64,000 bases of DNA from Serripes groenlandicus. Taxonomy: Eukaryota > Mollusca > Bivalvia > Cardiida > Cardiidae. The notes below the pieces were generated by a model, which made no database searches, had not been told where the DNA came from, and was given only the letters and a program-made list of their open reading frames with translations. The stretch lies in assembly GCA_031761405.1 (NCBI GenBank), contig JASEVX010000012.1:19902871-19966870 (forward strand), written 5' to 3'. Made by a program: the position numbers and the translations under genes. Positions 32,465 to 43,866 of this stretch are shown piece after piece; position 1 is the first letter of the stretch, and every line of letters begins with the position of its first letter.

Positions 32465-33069
32465 TTGTGCGTACATTGGGTCTGATGACACTGTATAAAA
32501 GGTCGTCTCAAATTGACCCTGTACATTTAGGTCTTCACGAGCAATGTCTCACTTTTCTGTCCAATGATATTGCACGATACAAACAACACTCTGCCTTTAC
32601 CGCTTGTATTTCTCATTCATACAATGACTTGTCTCCCCTCTATATATATTGTGTATGCGATATAATGATTGGCTGACGCAAAGGTCAATCTAAGATGACC
32701 TGTAACTGGCTGTCATGGGATCTACAGGATTCTTTGCTACTGCAGCGAGGACTACCTTTAAGGAGATTGTGTGTAAATATAGGCCGTTACCAGGGCAAAC
32801 GTCTGCGTGCGGTACTGATTGGACAAGACAGCCAGCCGACACATGAGATGTTGAAATAACGGATGTGAAATAACCCAAATAGTGTTTGGAAGACCGTTCA
32901 GACACCAATCAATCATATGTTCTATTTAATTATGTATCCCAATAAAACTTAGATAAGTTCTAAATGTTATGTGTGTCGACAATGGCTGCAGTACCTACCA
33001 AACAGTTTGTCCTGGTCATCCTGGTTCTGTTTGAAAACATGTTATGGTAGTGTCAGTGTTTTTTTTTTG
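32465..33069 (+). other. Flank duplicon (matches 6070-6625 and 20975-21300)
   Basis: It begins TGATGACACTGTATAAAAGG-TCGTCTCAAATTGACC and contains GCTACTGCAGCGAGG and CCGTTCAGACACCAATCAATC, all present in order in the related segments. No cadherin exon is attached, so this is a flank without its gene or with the gene lost. Confidence 0.55.
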
Positions 33070-33321
33070 TATGGTATGATACTTTACGCCGATTTAAACA
33101 TTATGTTAGTAATATCACGGCGTTTTCTGTGTAAAATACTAGATATTCTGGTTATTTTATGCTAACACCAGCACAACATTCGCAATACAATATCCGAAAT
33201 CAACACTGTGCACCGAGAAAGGGATCCACTGCTGCCGTTTTGAAATTCTCCCAAACGGGGGACCGAAGCCTGGTACCCTGCTCCAATGTAGGACTCTCTA
33301 ACAACTACACCACCGAGGCTG
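33070..33321 (-). mobile_element. tRNA-derived SINE, minus strand
   Basis: ACGCCGATTTAAACATTATG, ATATCACGGCGTTTTCTGTG, ATGCTAACACCAGCACAAC and finally CTAACAACTACACCACCGAGG. Same element and relative position as 6626-6892. Confidence 0.6.
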
Positions 33322-33360
33322 TATTTTTATATGTATTATTTACGATCGTGAGAGTTTTGT

Positions 33361-33965
33361 CAATCATTCGTGATGGGGAGGCATGATGCAACTGTTGTTA
33401 TGACTGATTGGGATTTGGACACCATTTGTCAATCATTCGTGATGGAGGTATGATACAACTGTAGTTATTACCGATCGGGATTTCGACACCATTCATCAAT
33501 CATTCGTGATGTAGGCATGTTACAACAGTAGCTATAACCGATCGGGATTTCGACACTTTCGTCAATCATTCGTGATGGAGGCATGTTACAACAGTAGCTA
33601 TAACCGATAGAGATTTCGACACCATTCGTCAATCATTCGTGATGGAGGCATGTTACAACAGTAACTATAACCGATCGGGATTTCGACACCTTTTGTCAAT
33701 CATTCGTGATGGAGGCATGTTACAACAGTAACTATAACCGATCGAGATTGATTTCGACACCATTCATCAATCATTCGTGATGGAGGCATGTTACAACAGT
33801 AACTATAACCGATCGAGATTTCGACACCATTCATCAATCATTCGTGATGGAGGCATGTTACAACAGTAACTATAACCGATCGGGTTTTCAACACCTTTCG
33901 TCAATCATTCGTGATGGAGGCATGTTACAACTGTTGTTAATACCGATCGGCATTTCGACACCCTT
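33361..33965 (+). repeat. 67-bp minisatellite, 9 copies
   Basis: CAATCATTCGTGATG begins at 33361, 33430, 33497, 33563, 33630, 33697, 33768, 33835 and 33902: spacing 66-71, mostly 67. Each unit reads on through GGAGGCATGTTACAACAGTA, CTATAACCGATCGGGATTTC and GACACC. One unit has a 4-bp insertion (GATTGATTTCG). Confidence 0.95.
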
Positions 33966-34919
33966 GAACACGTCTATGTTGATGTCTAAAATAGGAAATT
34001 CATGTATATGCCGATCTCTATATAAGACAACTCTTCTTATTTAGTATACATTGGTTTTTAACATGTTTCTATTTAAATAAGGAAACTCGAATTTAAATTT
34101 CTATTTAATATAATGGACATGTACAAAAACTTAACACATTACATATTGTAAATGTTTCTACTTACAAACAATGCAGAATGGTTGGTTGAATAAATTAATT
34201 TATTTATACTAAAATCTAAAATACGTGAATAATTACATGTTGTGACCCTTTGTATATGTCATTGTTATTTAGTTAGTATTAAGAACTCGATATACAAAGT
34301 TAAAACTATTCCTTATTGTCGTCTAGGAATCAGATCTCATAAGAGAGAATACAAGATACCAACTGAAAATAAATGAGTCAAGTTGAAGAGAGTAGTCTTG
34401 GTGTAGTGAAAAAAAGCATGGATATCACATTCCCTCATTAAACATATATGAATATTCTTCTATCTACAGGAATGTAGGTATGTTGACCAATTGCAAGATC
34501 TAATGTATGGTTAAAACATCTGAATTTGAAAAAACTCTATTATATTTATAAGGTAGACCATATACTAAGATTTAAGGATCTTTCAACATTAAACAATGCT
34601 TTAAATTCATTATACATTTGGTTAAAACATCTGACTTGCGAAAGATGTATATATATATATCTAAGATCTAAGTATATTGTTACATTAAACAATAATTTAA
34701 ATTCATTTTGATGGGGACATCGACTAAATAAATTAACATTATTATGCTAATCCTTCACAAAAATATCGATAAAATGTAGAACGTTACCAATTTCTTGTGA
34801 CAACTAAGTAATCATTGTTTATTGACTCCCAATTCAGTCTGCCAATTTCTACATGACCTTTCATCATTTGTTAGCGTTGCTAAGGATGTCATGAATCGAA
34901 GATAGATATTAGTTTAAAT
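33966..34919. other. Duplicon flank with LINE-like remnants
   Basis: 34050-34200 matches 7080-7220, and 34300-34750 matches 7360-7720, including the GACATCGACTAAATRA block. No intact frame. A short internal duplication around TAAACAATNNTTTAAATTCATT is seen at 34595 and 34690. Confidence 0.5.
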
Positions 34920-35200
34920 CACTTTATATAACAGTTAGTCATATAGACTTAGTTAGATACACAAAGGTAACCACTGACATTCTCCTTAGACAGCATAATA
35001 ATTGGTAGAACGATTTACTCCAAGGATTCTTATACAAAAATGAAAACGTAAAGTTTCTATAGTATTATTATGGCAATAGCCCCATATCTTATATAAAATG
35101 TGTATTAATTTGAAAATATCTGAACGGGTTTTCATAATGTTTGATAGGCAAAATAGCTTTACAGGCTTAAATAGCAAGGGTTTCGTGAGTATATTACCAA
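34920..35200 (-). pseudogene. LINE reverse-transcriptase C-terminal fragment, minus strand
   Basis: Minus frame: MKTRSDIFKLIHILYKIWGY, then TIETLRFHFCIRILGVNRST. This resembles the Y-x-x-E-x-WG and H-x-x-FC-x-x-LLGV segments found after the reverse transcriptase domain of LINEs. It ends with a stop near 34990, after which the other frame continues GECQWLPL. Same LINE type as 11960-12447. Confidence 0.55.
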
Positions 35201-35254
35201 TACAATATATATATGTATAATGCAATCCCATACACTCATACATAGACACAACAT

Positions 35255-35445
35255 TACCGGGCGTACCTCCGAAATACCCAAGTTGCGACACGACGATCAT
35301 AGTGGAGTGATCTTGGGCAAGGGACATTACCTAGACAAGTACTGGTTTGTTAACCCAGGGATCATGGATCCGTGAACTGTCGTCGTGATATAAGTGATAT
35401 AATGTTGAAAACGGCGTAAACCCCTAATAAAACCAACAAACAAAT
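35255..35445 (+). mobile_element. SINE, plus strand, near full length without intact head
   Basis: TGATCTTGGGCAAGGGACAT, CTAGACAAGTACTGGTTTGT and the tail TAATGTTGAAAACGGCGTAAAC match the element at 17060-17256 read on its minus strand. Confidence 0.65.
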
Positions 35446-38264
35446 TACCTCCGTTTCTAAAATCACTACTATGTTTAATTGAAGTTAACTTCGAGTCCAG
35501 TGTTCTTACAAAAAGTTTCAATAACATGAGGTTGCTATTGTAATTTAACTATTATTTCATCACAGTTAGCAATACCATCTGCAGACATGAGGCTAAAATT
35601 GTCACGTTATATTCTGGAACAAAAATCTAGAACACAAATAGTGTGGCCGAAGTACGAAAGACAACTCGTTAATAAATAAAATAAAGAGTGTAGTACTTGT
35701 TACGTTCTATTCTTGCCTACCGGTATTACAATGGAGGCAATCCGTACTAAGGCAAAACGAGTCCTCGTTCGTGTGTAAGAACGTCCCTCTTTATCCGATA
35801 AGTCAAGCATGTGATATTAGCATTATAAATGAGGTAGCCTTTACTAATACAGCAACAGTTCTTTTTGTTTAATCTTTGTGACTTTCATTTGTGTTATCTT
35901 CTGTTATAAATCAATTAAAATATCAGTACATATATTTTAGGACTCCTATTAATTTTCCTTTTAGTCCGATATGTTCAAGAAAATGAAACTTCTTAGCATG
36001 AATAATTTTGTAATACACTATTTATTTAAATCAACATATAGACAATGAAAGTTAACACATTTCTGTGTCAGATGCGTTTGTACCATTGACTATTATTGCC
36101 AATATGTTATCAACAGTTGAATAACCTCGGTGAAAACCAGCTTTTAACATGACCTAATGTATCAAAGTTTGAACAAAATAAATCACGAAGGATAAATATT
36201 TCCAGTTCAGTGAAAACTAAAGGTCCGCACTGTATACTGGAATCATGCTGATAAATGACAGACAATTGAAAGCATGCTAGAGTTATGTTTCTTGTGCACT
36301 GCACATCTGTATGTTATAAGTTTCCTATACAGAAAGTATGAAATTGATACATTGAAACTCTATTGAGACCATGGCTGAAGACAAAATATGAGAAAAGGAG
36401 TTTACCCCTTAAAAACAAGAACAACGTTTTGTTCGAAATGTTGTATCGGTCTCTTTATCATAATGTAGAAGTGTGACCTCTTTCAAAAGAATCTGCCAAA
36501 CAGAAACAACGTGTTGACCCTTTAATGCAAACCGTAACGGACAGACGGACGTATGGATGAACACAAAGACGGACAGACAGTAAAATCTTGGGGAAGCACT
36601 CATTAACAATCAAGAGCATTTCACGGAACGCATGTGATGCATGCGAAAGACATATAAGTGAGAACATGGAAGGACGAAAAATACAATCTCCAAAACCAGC
36701 ATGCTTAAATTATCGTTATTGTGCACTGGACATCTATAGCTCATAAGGTGCCTACAAACCCAGTTTAGAATGGATATAATGGAAAATAATTGAGACAATG
36801 GCTGCACTAAACAAGGAAAAATGGAAAAAATAACTGAAATAAACAGACAAGCTTTGCAGACAGACAATTTTTATTACAGAAGTCTGGTTTTACGATGCGT
36901 AAACACACGTCTGTGTTGAGGAAAGAGTTAACTTGTGATGGTATTGGTAATGTAATTGTTATCAAATTTAAGCCGCATCTAGCGATTTGATAAATTGACA
37001 AAAAACATTTTAGATTACATTTTCAGTTTATTTGTCAACAGATAAAACTAGGTCCAAACAGTTAAGTCCAAAAATCGCTATAAGCGCCTCACATATAAAA
37101 TAAATCTTGACCTTACAGTTTCAATTCGTATGTATGCGGAAATTTACTAATCTCTAATTTGAAGACTGACTTTACATTTCCTACTTGGGTCGACATACTG
37201 ACAAATAGACCAACGGAATGATGTAAAAATATCTTTTCCATCGACATATTAGAATGTTTAACAAAAAACGCCATATTTACCAACAATTCCCCAGTAGCTG
37301 CGAGACCGTTAGTACCATTCGTTCATGGCACGTATACACAGTAGGATGTCCTCTCTTTGGACTTCTGCAGCGATAGCGCATATGTAATAACAAGTTTACA
37401 TGGTATGATATGTTTACAGTCTTCACAACCCTTGACCACATAGACTAAATCTACAGCAAACAACATTGAACATGACTAGGCTAAAATATTGATCTGAATT
37501 AATGAAAGAATAATGTTTGAATAGTGATGAAAATATCGTGGAAAAAACATTTATATGATTTAATGAAAGTATAATGTTTGAATAGTGATGAAAACATTAT
37601 AGAAAAAGACAAACTTGCTGATTATCATTCATCTGTTAAGATTAGTCAAAATGTGTCTAAAAGGGGAAAAGGTTGAACGAATAATTGTAGGCAAATGTTT
37701 TTGTTAAAAATATTATCGAAAAAAATATTGATTCATGTTTTAAAGCATTGTTTGAAAAAGGAGGAATTGATCATTTTCAGCAATTGCTCCGTTTCCAAAA
37801 AGAATGTTCAAAATTAGTATGTAACTAATTTGCTTTTAACGGTAACAGTTCAACCCTTTCTCGCTTACAATCGCATGTTGACGCATGTGCAGACAGCATT
37901 TGAATACATCGTAACAATAGCAGAAATTGCTTATCGCGACCCATTTCATCTTTTTACACAATAGGTTTCAACCATTTTCATTAATTTCAGTCCATATTCT
38001 ACCTTATTGCTCGTTATAATTCATATATTGCATGTTATTCAAATTCATATATTGCATGTTATTCAAATGTGCATGTAAAAAAAGATGTCTGTATTAAAAC
38101 GCTTTAATATATTAAATATAAAAAAAGAATTCATTTGAAACGGTGTAAAAGCCTTGAGTGAAAAGGAGGAATTGCTTATTGTAAGAAATAGCTCCATTTT
38201 CCGCAATTTGTTCAATATTCGACTGTTATAGTATCATGGAAAGGAATCAGCTATCATATAAACG
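35446..38264. other. Gene-free stretch with MITE remnants
   Basis: No exon recognised; several minus-strand frames at 36100-37000 are not recognisable. MITE traces of the CAGCAGACGAC type occur at about 37730-37880 (GAAAAAGGAGGAATTGATCA ... CAATTGCTCCG) and 38140-38280 (GAGTGAAAAGGAGGAATTGC). Small direct duplications: ATGAAAGWATAATGTTTGAA at 37502 and 37562, and a 24-bp unit ending GCATGTTATTCAAAT at 38020-38068. Confidence 0.45.
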
Positions 38265-38470
38265 ATGTAACCCTTTCCCACTTACAGACGCCTTTTGACA
38301 CATGTATGTGAAGTAGACGAAAATCGAAAACATCGTGAGAAAAGGAGAAATTGCTTATCGTAGGCAATTTCTACATTTGCCACAATGGTTTCAACTCCTT
38401 TCAATCATTAGAAATTTACTTACAGTGGTTTGTATATGTCTCTATATGTATTCTAAGTCGACTGTTGTAG
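38265..38470. mobile_element. MITE of the CAGCAGACGAC family
   Basis: AACCCTTTCCCACTTACAGA, then TCGTGAGAAAAGGAGAAATT with GCAATTTCTACATTTGCCAC, and TCGACTGTTGTAG at the right end. Confidence 0.6.
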
Positions 38471-38699
38471 ACCGGTTGCGGTCACAGCATTGTCGACGTT
38501 AACTAACAAGACTAGCATTAAGGTCAATTATAGTTCAGAGTTTGTTTCACTCGTTGGAACTGTTTTTGCTCATCAAGGCAAGCGGATTGATTTTCGTTTT
38601 TCAGTCGAACCAATGAAATCATAGTAAACAAAATGGCAAACAAATAATAACTTGCCTATCGCGGATTATGTTAGACATGGTCGCAGCCGTTAGTTGACT

Positions 38700-38930
38700 T
38701 TTCGAAAATGATGCTACAAACCGTATAGGGGCAAATGGGAAAACACAGGACCTGACGAGATCCCACCAGACATTTACAGATGCCTTGCCAGACATACTTC
38801 TCAACCTTATCCAACACGTATGATATCCACAAGAGAAGAGCAAAGGAAACATCGTCAAACTCACTAAGAAAGGGGAGCTGAGTGACTGTACCAAGGAACA
38901 GTCTACTGGCTGAATTACAAAGAAAGAATA
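38700..38930 (+). pseudogene. LINE reverse-transcriptase fragment (N-terminal RT region), plus strand
   Basis: Across frame changes the + strand reads GPDEIPPDIYRCLA, ALPDILLNLIQHV and GNIVKLTKKGELSDCTKEQS. This matches the LINE layout G-x-DGIP-x-E-x-Y ... LL ... W-x-x-G-x-IV-x-LPKKGD-x-x-DC. At least two frameshifts and a missing Trp region show that it is dead. The minus-strand frames over the same DNA are shadows. Confidence 0.65.
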
Positions 38931-38964
38931 TGGTGTTCAGACATTGGCCTGACAAAAGTCATGT

Positions 38965-39210
38965 TGAATTATTACCCTTTCCAACATACAACTAATCTGC
39001 ATCAGACAAATTTGCAAAACATTAAGTCGAAACTAGGGAAGCTTTCTATAAACGAAAGACCCTTACTTGTATCAAATTGTAAATATTGTAACAAAAGTTG
39101 AAATATATTACTATGAGATTTGTTTTCTTTTTGCCATAATGTTTTCAAAAGTCGTCTGCTGCAGAGACGTCATAAATCGTCTGTACGTGAGAAAGGTATA
39201 AGCTTTGAGT
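38965..39210. mobile_element. MITE of the CAGCAGACGAC family
   Basis: TTACCCTTTCCAACATACAA at the left, TCAAAAGTCGTCTGCTGCAG and GTACGTGAGAAAGG at the right, with a longer unpaired centre than most copies. Confidence 0.65.
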
Positions 39211-39879
39211 ATAATCTAACCTTTAACATGCGCCAAGTGAAACAAAATTCATAAGAATTGTCGTCAGCCGAAAAGCGTACGTGATTAATTTCAGAATGTG
39301 TTTATGCTAGAACGATGTTTTGAATGTTATAACCTGACCATTGTGCTGTAAGGCTTAAGTTAGCATCGAAATTGACTTATAATTAGTTCAGTTATGTGTA
39401 GTATGTCCGATGTTATTTCATCTTAAACACATGGTATAAATTCAGTCTTATCTATTTAAAATATATTGCGAAAAAATATAAGCAGCTTATATTATTTACG
39501 CTTGAGGTCCGATTCATTGTACTATACCAGTACTCGACGTTTCGACACTGTACCACCTTTAATATGAAATTTTGATTAATAGGAAATATCTGGTTTAAAT
39601 CTACAAGTACCTGTCATTTATAAAGCAAACAAAAAAGGAGCTCGATAGTGGGTTTACACATAAAAGTGCTATTTACATAAACTCTTCAAAATTAATCGTT
39701 GGGATATGATTATGTATTTAGTACATAATCAAACAAAATAATGTGAAGTGAAGTCGCTTCATGAATCTAATGGACTGTCATCGTAACATGGGTCTCTTCT
39801 TTGGATGATTATTTCGTATATTTAGAAATTTCTCAAATAGATAGAGCTCTGGAAAAAAAACATGTACCATTAGGGCTCA
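39211..39879. other. Gene-free AT-rich stretch
   Basis: Nothing recognised. Confidence 0.4.
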
Positions 39880-40016
39880 GGGGCTGCGGGGTTAGCTTTA
39901 CAACTGATTCGCTGGTGTTAGGATAAATGGATCAGTTGTACTGGTAAGATACCAGGGTAACGCCGTGGTTTAACTGAACAATTGTGGAGAGCGGCGTACG
40001 ACAACTTACACACAAA
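39880..40016 (+). mobile_element. SINE 3' part, plus strand
   Basis: TTCGCTGGTGTTAGGATAAA, AGTTGTACTGGTAAGATACC, ACGCCGTGGTTTAACTGAAC, AGAGCGGCGTACGACAAC. It matches the 3' half of 60782-61022 and abuts the 750-bp tandem unit. Confidence 0.65.
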
Positions 40017-40021
40017 CTAAT

Positions 40022-40771
40022 GATTGGAAGAATGAGTACGAACAAACCATTTCAGCAAGAGGCACCAGTCCGTAGAGACGATTGATTTAGTAAGGGAAGT
40101 CTTAAGATACTCCTCGAACACTGGACTGGTATCAGTTCCTCATGGCTCGGTCACACATACGCGGCGCATTGAAAAATAACTTTAGGGGAAACTAACGAAT
40201 TGACAACACATGTTGCTAGCGCTGCGCGTCGTCTGTGAGCATACCGAACGTATATGACGTTCTGCTGATGTTCGAGAACCGCGAATTCGTTATGTGGTTG
40301 CATCCTCTATCTACTGATGTAGTTCTTTTAGACACTTCAGCAGGAACCTCTGTCATCACTGATAGTTGATGAGGAGGTGGGGCGGGACCCTTTATATACC
40401 CCATAGCTTTACGATGCGTTTACGCCATGTACGCGCTAGGAACACGCTAGAAGAACGCTGGGCGCGCTAGAGACTCGATGAGCACGCCCATATTCAATGC
40501 ATGTTCGCATGATATGCGTAAGATGCACGCTAGGTGCGCGCTATGTGATCGCTATACAACATATATTGAACATACAACGAATACCTAGCGTGTGTTCCGC
40601 ATGTGTGTCTTGCGTTGGTCAAGCGCGCTCTGCACGTGTAAGGCTTCATCTGGCGTGTACATTCGTGTGTAGAGCTCCGCGTACATGTGTGTGCATGCAC
40701 TAAATCCCGACGCACAGAGCGATTGACAACGAAGGCATAGCGTTGATCCAGCGAGTTCGACGAAAAAAAAC
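40022..40771. repeat. 750-bp tandem duplication, unit 1
   Basis: Starts GATTGGAAGAATGAGTACGA and ends at a run of A. The whole unit repeats at 40772 with about eight single-base differences seen by eye. The middle (40430-40700) is CpG-rich and contains recurring CGCTAG words (ACGCGCTAGG, ACACGCTAGA, GCGCGCTAGA, ACGCTAGGTG), unlike the AT-rich surroundings. No protein is recognised. Confidence 0.95.
40391..40400 (-). promoter_or_regulatory. TATA box, minus strand, in unit 1
   Basis: The reverse complement GGTATATAAAGGGTCCC is a strong TATA context. The small minus-strand frame that starts MGYIKGPAPPP is this box translated, so it is unlikely to be a protein start. A transcript would run toward 40022. 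The same box occurs at 41141-41150. Confidence 0.4.
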
Positions 40772-41521
40772 GATTGGAAGAATGAGTACGAACAAACCAT
40801 TTCAGCAAGAGGCACCAGTCCGTAGAGACGATTGATTTAGTAAGGGAAGTCTTAAGATACTCCTCGAACACTGGACTGGTATCAGTTCCTCATGGCTCGG
40901 TCACACATACGCGGTGCATTGAAAAATAACTTTAGGGGAAACTAACGAATTGACAACACATGTTGCTAGCGCTGCGCGTCGTCTGTGAGCATACCGAATG
41001 TATATGACGTTCTGCTGATGTTCGAGAACCGCGAATTCGTTATGTGGTTGCATCCTCTATCTACTGATGGTGTTCTTTTAGACACTTCAGCAGGAACCTC
41101 TGTCATCACCGATAGTTGATGAGGAGGTGGGGCGGGACCCTTTATATACCCCATAGCTTTACGATGCGTTTACGCCATGTACGCGCTAGGAACACGCTAG
41201 AAGAACGCTGGGCGCGCTAGAGACTCGATGAGCACGCCCATATTCAATGCATGTTCGCATGATATGCGTAAGATGCACGCTAGGTGCGCGCTATGTGATC
41301 GCTATACAACATATATTGAACATACAACGAATACCCAGCGTGTGTTCCGCATGTGTGTCTTGCGTTGGTCAAGCGCGCTCTGCACGTGTAAGGCTTCATC
41401 TGGCGTGTACATTCGTGTGTAGAGCTCCGCGTACATGTGTGTGCATGCACTAAATCCCGACGCACAGAGCGATTGACAACGAAGGCATAGCGTTGATCCA
41501 GCGAGTTCGACCAAAAAAAGA
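40772..41521. repeat. 750-bp tandem duplication, unit 2
   Basis: Exact offset of 750 bp from unit 1, with the same GC-rich CGCTAG centre and the same minus-strand TATA box at 41141-41150. Differences include ATACCGAACG/ATACCGAATG and CTGATGTAG/CTGATGGTG. After the terminal A run a third copy begins for only a few bases (CGATTG). Confidence 0.95.
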
Positions 41522-42329
41522 AACGATTGCTAACGCAAACTTAGGAAATGACAGCGGACTGGCCAACATTGCTTATCGTGTACGAATGACTGGCGCATTA
41601 GATTATTGTATTATTACACAAGCAGCATTGATATAATATTTCAATCTCTACTTCTTTGCATAGTTCCCCATCCAAAAACGCCATTTCAGATTCGTAAACA
41701 TGTCTTGGTTGTTGTAGATTATATATGGTACTAATGAAAGTACATATAAAGTATGTGAAATATTGTTTAATAATGACGGACTGTTTCCAGTATAATCTAA
41801 AGTCACTAGTTCTTAACTGAGACCACACGAACATAGTCATTGCCTAAATCGCGATAAGTTGAACATTGCGAAATCCGCTGAAAAATGGATTCACTTACGC
41901 AATAGAACACACTTTGCTTTCACATGTTGCTATAAGTTGCCTTAATTATTCTTTTACATTTGTACGCCGTATGTCTGAAGAGACCAAATCGTGACCACCA
42001 TTGACGTATAAAGTGTTTTTCCAGGTGACACTTTTTCCTTTACGTTGCTACAAAAAGATTACATAAATTTTAGGATGAAAATGAACAAAAGAAAACAAGA
42101 TAAATAGTGTAATTGTTTTAATTATAACAAATAAAATATGGTGTAATGGTACTGATGCAGTTCAAAATGTGTCCAAATTGTGTCCGTGATTTACAGTTAG
42201 CCCCTTGATATCGGCACGTTCATTCGTTTGATGTCTGATAAGCATATCATGTTTACATGAACGTTTATGTCAAAAGCAAAGACGGCTCTGCTATATTTAC
42301 CCATGAAACCGAAGAATGGCAAAGCAATA
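41522..42329. other. Gene-free AT-rich stretch
   Basis: Nothing recognised. Confidence 0.4.
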
Positions 42330-43735
42330 TACACTACCAACGTTTTCGCAGTAGGGGACATAATTGCACTTGAAAATCTGACAAATTGACATGCAATACA
42401 AATATATAATAATTACAGACAGTAAGAACACAATCTGAACAAGCAATCAACTCTTTTGAAACGTTTCACCGAGGGGAATATATCAAATGAACCGTGTCTA
42501 GCGAGTAAGGGTCTGCGTAGAGTGAAGACCCAGGGGAACTCGTGCAGACTCACACAGATATTCACCGTCTACATCCGAACAGTCTCACACAAGTCCCAGT
42601 ATACATGTATGTAAACATACTTCAATGCACATTCTGATAAAACAATAGAAGTTTTGACTCACTAGTTGTATGTCTATACAAATTTATATGATGTCACAGT
42701 GGGATGCCATTAATATCCCAAATCGCTCGACTCAGGTCAAATATTGCTAACACAATTTTGAGTAGAAGTTATACATCGTTCTCTTGCTCTTCTTCAATGA
42801 TGTGATAACAAAACTTGAGAATTACACGTGGCAGGTTACTCCCTACCGTGGAGATTACAAGTAGTTAAATGGATAAAAACTGATCAAAATATCCTGTAGA
42901 AGGAAAATGAAAATTTGCCACAACTCTGGAAAATTGACTGTCGGACATTTTTCAACTAGTATTTAACCAGATCAGAAATGTAATCGCTGCTTCGCTACTC
43001 ATAAAATAAACCATTAATTAATATTATATTAGGTTGGCAAAAAATGACCGGACTTCAGATATATGTTAGCCGATGTCAGAACTGAGATATCTCCATAACG
43101 GAACATGCTTAAACATAGTCATGTATGTGAGTAAAACATCTGTCATGATGGTACGTGCCGCTGCATCAGCGCTCAATGTAGCATTTTTTATACACGTACT
43201 GAAAGACTTTCAACTGCGTATAGTACGTAATTAGACAATGTTTATCAATTAAATATAAAGAATCTGACTATATGATGTTACAATTAGGCGAAATAAAACA
43301 CACGTTGTTCTACATATGTAAACATTGGTGATATATACTCATGCTTATGTTATGGCAACATACTTTTCTGATGTTTTTCAGTTAAGTCCCGCGTAAAGGT
43401 ACCCTGATCGATACGAAGTTCCTTGACACTTTCTTTGGCTTATTGCAGAACAATGCCCTTATTGTGCGGTTGCGCTAGCCGGTCTCGATCTAGACTGGTG
43501 ATAAATGCACAAGGGTTGGTCTTTGATGATCTTTGCTTAATATTGCCTTTCTCCGCGATATTTTCATGACTTAAAAGGTATCAGACTGTGTGGAGGCTAA
43601 AATCACGAATGACGTTTTGCCTGTGACGTAGCCAACTATAGAAAGAATGATTGGCAAAAACAATATCAGACTGCGTGGAGGCTAAAATCACGAATGTCAT
43701 TATGCATGTGACGTGGCCAACTATAGAAAGAGAGA
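42330..43735 (+). other. Locus E 5' flank, shared with loci C and D
   Basis: Collinear with 22050-23218 in its first half and with 16488-16780 in its last part. No exon seen. TTAGGTTGGCAAAAAATGAC at 43030 looks like a mariner-type end, but no partner end was found. Confidence 0.55.
43581..43735 (+). repeat. 85-bp direct duplication in locus E upstream region
   Basis: TCAGACTGYGTGGAGGCTAA begins at 43581 and 43666. Each copy ends with TGTGACGTRGCCAACTATAG. Locus C has the corresponding sequence once (16695-16760). It doubles a TGACGT (CRE-type) word just upstream of the core promoter. Confidence 0.85.
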
Positions 43736-43770
43736 TATTTAAATAGAAAAAAGAACGGTTTACAGTAGAA
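43736..43770 (+). promoter_or_regulatory. Locus E core promoter (TATA-like box and initiator)
   Basis: TATTTAAATA at 43736-43745 is 29 bp before the A of the shared GGTTTACAGTAGAACTAAAA. The ATG at 43809 follows after a short 5'UTR containing CCATTTGTTGACATAACAAA, as in locus D. Confidence 0.55.
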
Positions 43771-43808
43771 CTAAAACCATTTGTTGACATAACAAAACGT
43801 CAGTAAAC

Positions 43809-43866
43809 ATGTCTAGCCGGATTGCTCTGATAACCATTCTTTTGGTATGCTGCAATTTACATAAAG
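43809..43866 (+). CDS. Locus E exon 1 (signal peptide)
   Basis: MSSRIALITILLVCCNLHK, ending in phase 1 at a GTAAGT donor (43867). 58 nt, the same length as exon 1a of locus D. No exon 2 follows in the next 9.8 kb of known sequence. Its partners may be lost, or may lie in the gap at 53676-53875. Confidence 0.75.

Noticed and set aside
33361..33965. CRISPR-like array
   Set aside because: Units are contiguous 67-bp repeats without unique spacers in a eukaryotic context; it is a minisatellite.
36409..37001. Cluster of overlapping minus-strand frames with hydrophobic residues
   Set aside because: Three frames overlap the same DNA, no splice logic or family motif; chance frames in AT-rich sequence.
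40216..40404. 62-codon minus-strand frame MGYIKGPAPPP..., present in both 750-bp units
   Set aside because: Its first codons are the TATA box and it is duplicated only because the DNA is; there is no independent support for a protein.
40497..41453. Cys/Arg-rich frames in the 750-bp units
   Set aside because: They follow the CpG-rich CGCTAG/GTGT words in several frames on both strands, so coding is unlikely.
43029..43060. Mariner-type end TTAGGTTGGCAAAAAATGAC
   Set aside because: No inverted partner end or transposase trace found nearby; reported only as a note in the flank entry.
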